NCBI GenBank assembly: GCA_902788275.1
Contig: CADAJV010000008.1
Location: 1-44,897, forward strand
Direction of reading: 5' to 3'
Source of the DNA: an uncultured Bacteroidales bacterium
Lineage (GTDB): Bacteria; Bacteroidota; Bacteroidia; Bacteroidales; Bacteroidaceae
Length of the DNA: 44,897 nucleotides
In this document: one piece after another, positions 32,383 through 39,263 of the stretch
Layout: every line of letters starts with the position of its first letter
How positions within the stretch are numbered: the first letter of the stretch is position 1
The notes under the pieces: generated by a model
Told to the model about the DNA's origin: nothing
Database searches by the model: none
The model's input: the letters and a program-made list of their open reading frames with translations, nothing else
Translations under genes and position numbers: made by a program

Positions 32383-32894
32383 TACTTTCAGCAGCATATA
32401 TCTTTAAGAAGAATGCGGACAAATCAAAAACCCGCCTTGATTGCATAGCCTCAACAGGGAACTATGAAGAATTTGAAATGTTGAGAGCTGTTAAGGATAT
32501 AAAGGAAACAGCTTTTCGCAATGCTACCCGCAAGGGCTCTTTGGCGGTGTATTATACAGCAGCACCCAATGAGAATTATGGCGGCATAGATGGCCGCAAG
32601 GCTAGCCGCTATTTGGTAAAGAAACGCAACATTTCTGGCATTTACAAGCCAGATGCAGAACTTGGCTTTGCCTATGGCGATATGTATGGAACAGGCGATG
32701 CGCTGTTGTTTGTGGAGAGAAGTTTTTCTGAAACAAGCGATGGTGTAACAGCGGGCAGCGAGTTTGTTGTGTTGGTGGCCAAAGGCAAAAGACATGACCA
32801 ATTGGCCTTGTATTATGAGTTGGTAAATGGTGGCCTTGATGAAGAAATAGAGAAACTTTTGAGCCAGGCTAAAAGCGAGGTGCAAAAGGACTAA
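32379..32894 (+). CDS. Hypothetical protein of the int-rep element
   Basis: 171 aa from ATG 32379, overlapping the HTH gene by 4 bases. A reading from 32355 would overlap more and is less likely. It starts MILSAAYIFKKNADKSKTRL, ends with an acidic helix (GGLDEEIEKLLSQAKSEVQ), and is mixed alpha/beta in between. Lies 51 bases before the rep gene. Small proteins preceding a replication initiator sometimes bind ssDNA; that is only a possibility here. Confidence 0.75.
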   Translation: MILSAAYIFKKNADKSKTRLDCIASTGNYEEFEMLRAVKDIKETAFRNATRKGSLAVYYTAAPNENYGGIDGRKASRYLVKKRNISGIYKPDAELGFAYGDMYGTGDALLFVERSFSETSDGVTAGSEFVVLVAKGKRHDQLALYYELVNGGLDEEIEKLLSQAKSEVQKD

Positions 32895-32945
32895 AAATGC
32901 TGTTTTCTATATTAAGGTGTAATTTGTTACCATTTTTGTAACACT

Positions 32946-33881
32946 ATGATAGACACAATAAACTTTATTCTTACCGCAAACAAGGTTGGCGGGGTGGACT
33001 TTCTTGCAGACACTACCCCCTACCTTGATGAGGCGGGTGTGTATAAAAATAGCAATGGCTACATTTCTGTTCATGGCCGCCTTGGGAATTTCAATGTGAC
33101 TGTTACAGAGGCGGCAGTGAAAGTCAGAGATGGAAGTTTGTGTAAACACTACCTTGGAGATAATTTTAAGACTATGGGTAGGCGGCAGATAGGGGAGGCG
33201 GTGGAAAGCCTTAGTGATGAATTGCATTTGCCTATGGGAGAGGCAAAGGTTACCCGCCTAGATGTTGCGGCAAATATAATGATGAAATACCCCCCGGAGG
33301 TGTATTTTCCTTACCTTGGAGATAAGACATTTGCAAAGAGGTTGGCAGAGCCACATGGCATATACTATGTTTTAAGCGGAGGCCGCCTTTGTTTCTATGA
33401 CAAGGTAGCGGAGCAGAAAGCACACAAAGAGCCTATCCCGGAATTGTATGCGGGTAAAAATGTGTTGAGATATGAGCAGCGATACATAAGGAGGATAAAC
33501 AAGCAGCTTTTGTATGATGTTACAGGCGGTGTGTTGTCTAATGAGTATTTTTATAAAAGGCTTTTGGATAATTGGCTTTTATCATACAAAAGCATTAAGA
33601 AACTTGCAGACATAAATGTAAACTTTGAGATAATGAGTAACAAAAAAGACTTTGAAAGAGGCATAATGCTTTTGGGTGTAAACTCAATTGGAGGGCAAGA
33701 AGTTTTGTTGCAGCAGATTGCCGAGGCTCAGAAGAAAGGAATTTTGAAAAGGAAACAGGCATATGACTTGCGGCAAAAGTTGAATGATGTTTGTAGCCTT
33801 AAATCTGCGCTTGTGGAAAAGAGCGGCCTTGTTTCTGAACTAGACAAGAAGATGCAACAGGCTATTGCTTTCTATCGCTAG
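32946..33881 (+). CDS. Replication initiation protein, gene II/X-like
   Basis: 311 aa. MIDTINFILT at the start, the ARLxV-type strand VTRLDVAANIMMKYP (about 100-114), PYLGD, LCFYDKVAEQK (about 150-160) and NVLRYEQRYIRRINKQL (about 176-192) fit the phage/plasmid replication protein of the filamentous-phage gene II/X type, a nicking initiator of rolling-circle replication. The family call is from recalled pattern, not a search. It is the last gene before a terminator and the attR end. It suggests that the excised circle replicates, perhaps through ssDNA. Confidence 0.7.
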   Translation: MIDTINFILTANKVGGVDFLADTTPYLDEAGVYKNSNGYISVHGRLGNFNVTVTEAAVKVRDGSLCKHYLGDNFKTMGRRQIGEAVESLSDELHLPMGEAKVTRLDVAANIMMKYPPEVYFPYLGDKTFAKRLAEPHGIYYVLSGGRLCFYDKVAEQKAHKEPIPELYAGKNVLRYEQRYIRRINKQLLYDVTGGVLSNEYFYKRLLDNWLLSYKSIKKLADINVNFEIMSNKKDFERGIMLLGVNSIGGQEVLLQQIAEAQKKGILKRKQAYDLRQKLNDVCSLKSALVEKSGLVSELDKKMQQAIAFYR

Positions 33882-33924
33882 TAAGGCGCGCGCGCTTGCG
33901 CATTTCCCCCGCTGAATGTATGGC

Positions 33925-33962
33925 AAAAACACCTCAGTTGTAAAAATTGGGGTGTTTTTCTC
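33925..33962 (+). terminator. Intrinsic terminator after rep
   Basis: AAAAACACCTCAG (33925-33937) pairs with TTGGGGTGTTTTT (33947-33959), 13 bp with two G.T pairs and a 9-base A-rich loop. The T-run sits in the right arm. Confidence 0.82.
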
Positions 33963-33964
33963 TT

Positions 33965-33976
33965 TGTTTGCTGAAA
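33965..33976 (+). repeat. Possible integrase arm site, copy 1
   Basis: TGTTTGCTGAAA; repeated at 34083-34094, 10 bases from attR. Direct repeats at the end of an integrated element are typical arm-type binding sites. Confidence 0.4.
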
Positions 33977-34037
33977 CTTTTTATTTCTTTGACACAGCCT
34001 CAGCGGGTATATTGTGTTGAAATTTGTACTTTATTTA

Positions 34038-34045
34038 TACTTTTG
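34038..34045 (+). promoter_or_regulatory. Outward-facing -7 box at the right end of the element
   Basis: TACTTTTG (TAnnTTTG) with a TTG 18 bases upstream (34017-34019). It points out of the element across attR. In the excised circle it would point across attP towards the integrase. Confidence 0.5.
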
Positions 34046-34082
34046 CCAAAGTCAAACATGCAGCAAATGCAATTGTAGCCGA

Positions 34083-34094
34083 TGTTTGCTGAAA
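34083..34094 (+). repeat. Possible integrase arm site, copy 2
   Basis: TGTTTGCTGAAA, identical to 33965-33976, just inside attR. Confidence 0.4.
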
Positions 34095-34103
34095 TGTATT
34101 GTG

Positions 34104-34122
34104 TTCCCAGCGGGGATACCAC
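34104..34122 (+). other. attR: duplicated tRNA 3' end
   Basis: TTCCCAGCGGGGATACCAC, identical to 29437-29455. The rest of the tRNA is absent here, so it is the displaced original 3' end. Confidence 0.9.
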
Positions 34123-34135
34123 CGATTATGATAAG

Positions 34136-34164
34136 GACGACTCACTGGAGCCGCCCTTTTTTTG
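34136..34164 (+). terminator. Displaced, imperfect tRNA-Arg terminator
   Basis: GACGACTC and GAGCCGCC flank ACTG and are followed by a run of eight T. Six of eight pairs form; the two mismatches are A.C. It lies 14 bases after attR, where the terminator of the uninterrupted tRNA gene would be. Confidence 0.45.
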
Positions 34165-34290
34165 TGCCCTGCGGGAGCCGAGGCAGCAGAAAAGACAGAC
34201 AAACAGCGAGCAGGCGCAGCCAAAAAGCGTGGAAACGCAACGAAACCCCGTGGAGACGGCATAAAAACGCGTCAAGACTCCATAGTTTTC

Positions 34291-34429
34291 CCGGGAATAA
34301 TTTAACACCTCCGCGAGAATAATTTAAAACCTCCGCGAGAGTAATTTAAGTTTCCCGCGAGAGTTTTAGATTATTCCCGCGAGAGTTTTAGATTATTCCC
34401 GCGGGAGTTTTAAATTATTCCCGCGGGAG
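34291..34429. repeat. Array of 22-bp units in inverted halves
   Basis: Left half: two units (34296-34317, 34318-34339) plus a partial, each AATAATTTAA followed by a C-rich CTCCGCGAG. Right half: units at 34354, 34376 and 34398 plus a 10-base partial, each CCCGCGRGAG followed by TTTTARATTATT. Left units are the reverse complement of right units with a few changes, so the array can fold back on itself about 34345. Confidence 0.85.
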
Positions 34430-34471
34430 CGTTGATGTTTTCACGCGTTTTTATCGCCGTTTGTCAGAGAT

Positions 34472-34639
34472 AAATTTTTTGCCGACGGGAACGAATTTTT
34501 TGCCGACGGGAACGAATTTTTTGCCGACGGGAACGAATTTTTTGCCGACGGGAATGAATTTTTTGCCGACGGGAACGAATCGGTTGGTGACGGGAACGAA
34601 TCGGTTGGTGATGGAGATAAATCGGTTTCCGACGGATAA
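34472..34639. repeat. 21-bp direct tandem array, eight units
   Basis: Units start at 34472, 34493, 34514, 34535, 34556, 34577, 34598 and 34619. The first five are nearly identical (GAATTTTTTGCC then GACGGGAAC). Units 6 and 7 change the middle to CGGTTGGT, and unit 8 is degenerate. The 21-base period keeps frames open on both strands. Confidence 0.9.
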
Positions 34640-34771
34640 AAATGATTTCTGTCCGCAGAAAGGGGCGGGCCGGATGCGCTGAAATGACTTTAGAGTGTTC
34701 CAAAATATGGCTGAAGGGGGCTTTTGACGCAATAAATTGGCGTTTTGGGTTCGGAAGTGAGGATTTTTGTG

Positions 34772-34779
34772 TACTTTTG
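34772..34779 (+). promoter_or_regulatory. -7 box of the mscS-type gene
   Basis: TACTTTTG (TAnnTTTG), 29 bases before ATG 34809. It excludes the ATG at 34767. Confidence 0.6.
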
Positions 34780-34808
34780 CAGGGCTTTATATATATATGA
34801 ATAGTTGT

Positions 34809-37367
34809 ATGAATGCTGTGAGAAAGATTTTTGTGCTGGTGGTGCTTGGTGCGCTGCTGTTTGGCGCGGTGCCGGCACGCGCGGTGCTGAAGGAGCGTGA
34901 CCTCAACCAGACTATCTCGGTGCTGAGGGCTGAGCTGGAGAATGCCTTCCGCGAGCAGAAGGAGCGGATGGAACGCTACCACAAGCAGGCGGAGCTGCAG
35001 CACCAGGCCATGGTGGAGACCATGCAGCACAGCGACCAGATAGCGCTGATGCTCTATTCGCAGAAGGAGGAATATACCTTTGACCTCACCTATGCCTGCC
35101 ATGAGGCTACGGAGCAGTACCGCGAGTTCAGGCGCAGCCGTGTGCCTTACCAGAAGATTATGGCCCGCATGGAGCAGGAGGTGCAGAGATACAAGTCGCT
35201 GCTTGATGCGCTGAAGGGCCTCTCGCCGCTCAGTCTCAATGAGACGAGCCAGAAGTATCGCGACGTCTGCATCAAGCTGGCCACCAAGATGCTCAACAAT
35301 GTGCGCGAGACCAAGAACAGCCTGGCCGTTGATCAGGCGCACTATGCGGAGATGGGCAAGAAGCTCAAGAAGGTGCACGACTACGCGCAGAAGCGCTATG
35401 AGGAGATACAGAACAATATCTTTGTCAATGGCGGCCAGAGCTACTTTACCGTGCTGAAGCGGCTGGGGTGGTCGATTGATGAGGCCAGGAACGACACGCA
35501 GGAGAAATATCGCGTGGAGTCTATCAACACCAAGGACGGCGTGCGCATCAAGGTCAACTCGCAGTGGAGGGGACCGGGCGTGATTTTCTTTGCAGTGTTC
35601 ATATTGTTCTACCTTATCCTGGCGGCAGCGCTGAGCAGCGCTATCATGAAGTGGCTGGTGCCCAAGCGGCTGCGCACTCCCGAGTTTCTGAAGAAGCGGG
35701 TGTGCATTGGTCTGGTGGCGGCCATCATTATCTTTGCCGTGGTGATATCGGTTGTGCGCGTCTCGATGGGGCACAACAATTTCATGCTGATGGCCAGCGG
35801 TCTGCTGATAGAGTATGCCTGGCTGGTGGGCGTGATATTGCTGTCGCTGCTGGTGCGCCTGAACGGCGACCAGATTAAGAGCGGCTTCCGCATCTATACG
35901 CCGGTGATGCTGATGGGCTTTGTCATCATTGCGTTCCGCGTGATATTCATTCCCAACAATCTGGTCAACCTTATCTTCCCGCCGCTGCTGGCCGTGTTTA
36001 CGCTGTGGCAGTGGATTGTGGTGAGGCGCAACAACCGCAACATCCCCAAGAGCGACATGTTCTACACATGGATTTCGCTGGTGATTATGATGGTGTCAAC
36101 AGTGGCTGCCTGGGTGGGCTATACCCTGCTGGCGGTGCAGATACTGATTTGGTGGATGTTCCAGCTCACGTGTATCCAGACTATCACCTGCTTCTATCAT
36201 ATGCTGGAGCGCTATGAGGCCCGCAAACTGGCCGCCAAGGTGGCACGACAGCAGAGGTTCAAGGCCAGGAAGGCTCAAAACTCCAACTTCGACTCGGCTG
36301 CCGCCCTGCAGAAGATTAAGGAAAATCCCGGAGCATACATTGTCAACACGTGGTTCTTTGACCTTGTCTATAAGGCCGTGGTGCCTGTGCTGGGCGTGAT
36401 GAGCGTGATGTGGAGCATCTGGTGGGCTGCCGATGTGTTCAATCTCTCACACTCGGTGATAGACTTCTTCCTGACAGACTTTATCAAGATTCCCAATGTG
36501 CTCTACCTGAGCCTGCAGAAGATAGTGCTGGCCTGCAGCCTGTGGTTTATCTTCCGCTATGTGAGCTATCTGCTTAAGTCGCTCTACAAGCTCAGAACCC
36601 ATACTCCCAAGCTGCGCAACTCGCAACGCCAGAGGGTAGAGCGCGTGGTCAGCTCACGGCCCAATATCACCCTGGCTAACAATGTGATTGCCATCCTTGT
36701 GTGGGGCTCCTATTTCATCATCTGCATGTTGATGCTCCACATTCCCGGCGGCGCCATCAGCATCATCTCCGCCGGCTTGGCTACCGGTGTGGGCTTCGCC
36801 ATGAAGGATCTGCTGGAGAATTTCTTCTATGGCATCTCGCTTATGACCGGCCGCATCCGCGTGGGTGACTTCATTGAGTGCGACGGCGTTCGCGGCAAGG
36901 TGGAGAGCATCACTTATCAGAGCACACAGATTGCCACCCTCGACGGCTCCATAATAGCCTTCCTCAACAGTGCGCTGTTTAACAAAAACTTCAAGAACCT
37001 AACCAAGAGCCACAGCTATGAGCTACTCAAGGTGCCCTTCGGCGTGGCCTACGGCACCGATATCAATCAGGTGCGCAGTGTGCTGACCAAGGCCATCAAC
37101 AACATGCAGGCCAAGACACGCGACGGCCGTGACGTCATCAGTACCAAGCTCGGCACCGATGTGCTCTTTGAGGAGTTTGCCGACAGCAGCGTCAACCTCT
37201 TCTTTATCTGCTGGATAATAGTGGAGGAGAAACTCATGATTACCAGCCGCATTAAGGAGACTATATATAACACCCTCAACGAAAACAATATCTCCATTCC
37301 CTTCCCGCAGAGGGATGTGCATATTATTGGAGAAATAGGGAGTAAGGAAAAAAAGAGCAAGGGGTAG
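34809..37367 (+). CDS. Large MscS-family mechanosensitive channel with periplasmic domain
   Basis: 852 aa from ATG 34809 (MNAVRKIFVLVVLGALLFGAV, a signal peptide ending PARA); ATG 34797 is an alternative. Residues about 25-240 are a soluble coiled-coil-rich region (LKERDLNQTISVLRAEL...). Next come several transmembrane helices (about 260-560). The MscS core follows: the pore helix with GLATGVGFAMKDLLENFFYG (about 657-676), the beta domain RIRVGDFIECDGVRGKVESI and the C-terminal alpha/beta domain. Resembles the long MscK/YbiO/MscM type. It releases solutes on hypo-osmotic shock. No gene partner; cysS follows after 109 bases. Confidence 0.93.
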   Translation: MNAVRKIFVLVVLGALLFGAVPARAVLKERDLNQTISVLRAELENAFREQKERMERYHKQAELQHQAMVETMQHSDQIALMLYSQKEEYTFDLTYACHEATEQYREFRRSRVPYQKIMARMEQEVQRYKSLLDALKGLSPLSLNETSQKYRDVCIKLATKMLNNVRETKNSLAVDQAHYAEMGKKLKKVHDYAQKRYEEIQNNIFVNGGQSYFTVLKRLGWSIDEARNDTQEKYRVESINTKDGVRIKVNSQWRGPGVIFFAVFILFYLILAAALSSAIMKWLVPKRLRTPEFLKKRVCIGLVAAIIIFAVVISVVRVSMGHNNFMLMASGLLIEYAWLVGVILLSLLVRLNGDQIKSGFRIYTPVMLMGFVIIAFRVIFIPNNLVNLIFPPLLAVFTLWQWIVVRRNNRNIPKSDMFYTWISLVIMMVSTVAAWVGYTLLAVQILIWWMFQLTCIQTITCFYHMLERYEARKLAAKVARQQRFKARKAQNSNFDSAAALQKIKENPGAYIVNTWFFDLVYKAVVPVLGVMSVMWSIWWAADVFNLSHSVIDFFLTDFIKIPNVLYLSLQKIVLACSLWFIFRYVSYLLKSLYKLRTHTPKLRNSQRQRVERVVSSRPNITLANNVIAILVWGSYFIICMLMLHIPGGAISIISAGLATGVGFAMKDLLENFFYGISLMTGRIRVGDFIECDGVRGKVESITYQSTQIATLDGSIIAFLNSALFNKNFKNLTKSHSYELLKVPFGVAYGTDINQVRSVLTKAINNMQAKTRDGRDVISTKLGTDVLFEEFADSSVNLFFICWIIVEEKLMITSRIKETIYNTLNENNISIPFPQRDVHIIGEIGSKEKKSKG

Positions 37368-37476
37368 AAGCAGAGGCTGTTATCCTCTTATCCCCTCTCA
37401 TGAGCGAGGCTCCTGACGCAGGGCACTCCCTGCAAACACACAACACATCACATATAACATATCATATATCAAAGAG

Positions 37477-38958
37477 ATGCAACCGTTAATAATCTACAAC
37501 ACCTTGTCGCGCAACAAGGAATTGTTCAAGCCCATCAATGAGGGCCATGTGGGCATGTACGTATGCGGACCTACCGTCTATGGCGATGCCCATCTGGGCC
37601 ACGCCCGCCCGGCCATAACCTTCGACCTTCTCTATCGCTACCTGCTACACCTCGGCTACAAGGTGCGCTACGTGCGCAACATCACCGACGTGGGCCATCT
37701 GGAGCACGATGCCGATGAGGGTGAGGACAAGATAGCCAAGAAGGCCCGGCTGGAGCAGCTGGAGCCGATGGAGGTGGCGCAGTACTACACCAATCGCTTC
37801 CATCAGGCCATGGACGCCCTCAACGTGCTGCCGCCAAGCATAGAGCCCCACGCCTCCGGCCATATCATAGAGCAGGAGCAGCTGGTGAAGGAAATCCTTG
37901 ACAACGGGTTCGCCTATGTCAGTGAGGGCAGTGTCTATTTTGACGTTGAGAAATACAATCAGAAGTACCGCTACGGCAAGCTCTCCAATCGCAACCTTAC
38001 CGACGTAATCAACCACAGCCGCACCCTTGACGGTCAGGACGAAAAACACAATCAGGTGGACTTTGCCCTCTGGAAGAAGGCACAGCCGCAGCATATCATG
38101 CGCTGGCCCAGCCCTTGGAGCGACGGTTTCCCCGGTTGGCACTGCGAGTGTACCGCCATGGGCCGCAAGTATCTGGGCAGCCATTTTGATATCCACGGCG
38201 GCGGCATGGACCTCGTCTTTCCCCACCATGAGTGTGAGATAGCGCAGGCCGTAGCCTCGCAGGGCGACGACATGGTCAAGTACTGGATGCACAACAACAT
38301 GATAACCATCGAGGGCAAAAAGATGGGCAAGAGCTATAACAACTTCATCACCCTCCAGCAGTTCTTTGATGGCAGCCACGAGAAGCTGCAAGAGGCTTAC
38401 AGCCCCATGACCATACGCTTCTTTATCCTACAGGCCCACTACCGCTCCACCGTCGATTTCTCCAACGAGGCTCTACAGGCCAGCCGCAAGGGCATGGAGA
38501 GACTTTTCGATGGAATTGCACAACTTGAGCGTCTGCAGCCCACCGAGGGCGGCACCATTGACAAAGCCTATGCCGAGGAGTTGCGCCAGAAGTGCTACGA
38601 TGCCATGAACGATGACCTCAACTCGCCAATCGTAATCAGTCACCTGTTTGAAGCCTGCCGCGTTGTCAATCAGGTGGCCGACCACCAGCAGACTATCACC
38701 GCCGACGGCCTTGAGGCTCTGCGGGAGGTGTTCCATACCTTCACTTTTGACATCCTTGGCCTCAAGGCTGAGGCCGACGGCAGCAGTGAGCGTGAGGAGG
38801 CCTTCTCCGCCGCCATCGACCTCCTGCTGGAGACCCGCGCCAAGGCCAAGGCCGCCAAGGACTGGGCTACCAGCGACCTCATCCGTGACCGCCTGGCCCA
38901 ACTGGGCTTTGAGGTTAAGGACACCAAGGACGGCGCTACGTGGAAATTAAACAAATAG
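37477..38958 (+). CDS. cysS: Cysteinyl-tRNA synthetase
   Basis: 493 aa class I synthetase. [20 protein letters not shown] (about 27-46) contains the HIGH box as HLGH and a zinc cysteine. [10 protein letters not shown] and HHECEIAQ carry further zinc ligands. The KMSKS box is KKMGKSYNN (about 281), and the C-terminal DALR-type helical domain includes the anticodon-binding part. Cytosolic; charges tRNA-Cys. Followed by a terminator. Confidence 0.97.
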   Translation: MQPLIIYNTLSRNKELFKPINEGHVGMYVCGPTVYGDAHLGHARPAITFDLLYRYLLHLGYKVRYVRNITDVGHLEHDADEGEDKIAKKARLEQLEPMEVAQYYTNRFHQAMDALNVLPPSIEPHASGHIIEQEQLVKEILDNGFAYVSEGSVYFDVEKYNQKYRYGKLSNRNLTDVINHSRTLDGQDEKHNQVDFALWKKAQPQHIMRWPSPWSDGFPGWHCECTAMGRKYLGSHFDIHGGGMDLVFPHHECEIAQAVASQGDDMVKYWMHNNMITIEGKKMGKSYNNFITLQQFFDGSHEKLQEAYSPMTIRFFILQAHYRSTVDFSNEALQASRKGMERLFDGIAQLERLQPTEGGTIDKAYAEELRQKCYDAMNDDLNSPIVISHLFEACRVVNQVADHQQTITADGLEALREVFHTFTFDILGLKAEADGSSEREEAFSAAIDLLLETRAKAKAAKDWATSDLIRDRLAQLGFEVKDTKDGATWKLNK

Positions 38959-38995
38959 GCGGGCGACGATTCCCCTGTTTTATGAAGAAACCCTG

Positions 38996-39024
38996 CGGGC
39001 GGTCTTAACGGCTGCCCGTTTTTT
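38996..39024 (+). terminator. Intrinsic terminator of cysS
   Basis: CGGGCGG (38996-39002) pairs with CTGCCCG (39012-39018) with one G.T, followed by six T. Confidence 0.82.
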
Positions 39025-39185
39025 CTGTCATATACTTGCCGCCAATAAAATGACAAGACAAAAGCGATGCGAAGAAAAAGACTCTTTTCTTGCTGACAAA
39101 AGAAGATTTTAGGAAGATATAATGAAATGTGCCGTAAAAAGTCGATTTTTTTAGTCTATTTAATATTACTTTAAAAAGTTTTCTC

Positions 39186-39193
39186 TATTTTTG
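39186..39193 (+). promoter_or_regulatory. -7 box of the fasciclin gene
   Basis: TATTTTTG (TAnnTTTG), 70 bases before the ATG. Confidence 0.55.
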
Positions 39194-39263
39194 TAGGCAG
39201 AATGTGTGCGTGTGCACATGTACTTAGGAAAGATAAAGTAAAAAACAAAAAAATAACAACAAA

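Larger units (their letters stand above)
29437..34122 (+). mobile_element. ~4.7-kb integrative element in tRNA-Arg(CCT) with tyrosine integrase and gene II/X-like Rep
   Basis: Bounded by 19-bp direct repeats of the tRNA 3' end. The left repeat completes the tRNA, so the gene remains functional. Six genes, all on the plus strand: integrase, a 56-aa protein, an unknown 283-aa protein, then after a terminator and a new promoter an HTH protein, an unknown 171-aa protein and a replication-initiator-like protein, ending at a terminator. Coding sequence is AT-richer than the flanks and favours AAA and ATA codons, unlike the host. No relaxase, capsid, pI/Zot ATPase or resistance gene is visible. Confidence 0.88.
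33882..34808. other. Right end of the element and repeat-rich gap before mscS
   Basis: Contains the rep terminator, two TGTTTGCTGAAA repeats, a promoter box, attR, a degenerate tRNA terminator, a 22-bp inverted-unit array (34291-34429), a 21-bp direct array (34472-34639) and the mscS promoter. I see no real gene; open frames over the arrays reflect the 21-base period. Confidence 0.75.
38959..39263. other. Intergenic region cysS to fasciclin gene
   Basis: Holds the cysS terminator and the promoter of the fasciclin gene; otherwise AT-rich sequence without a gene. Confidence 0.7.

Noticed and set aside
34104-34122. Second tRNA gene
   Set aside because: Only the 3' 19 bases of the tRNA are present; it is the attR copy.
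29437-34122. Complete filamentous prophage
   Set aside because: No pI/Zot ATPase, coat or adsorption protein could be seen, so only the Rep resemblance remains.
34291-34639. CRISPR array
   Set aside because: Units are contiguous with no unique spacers, one array is inverted about its centre, and no cas gene is near.
34464-35774. 436-aa open frame on the minus strand
   Set aside because: It is antisense to the mscS-type gene for most of its length and continues through the 21-bp array; composition is that of a shadow frame.
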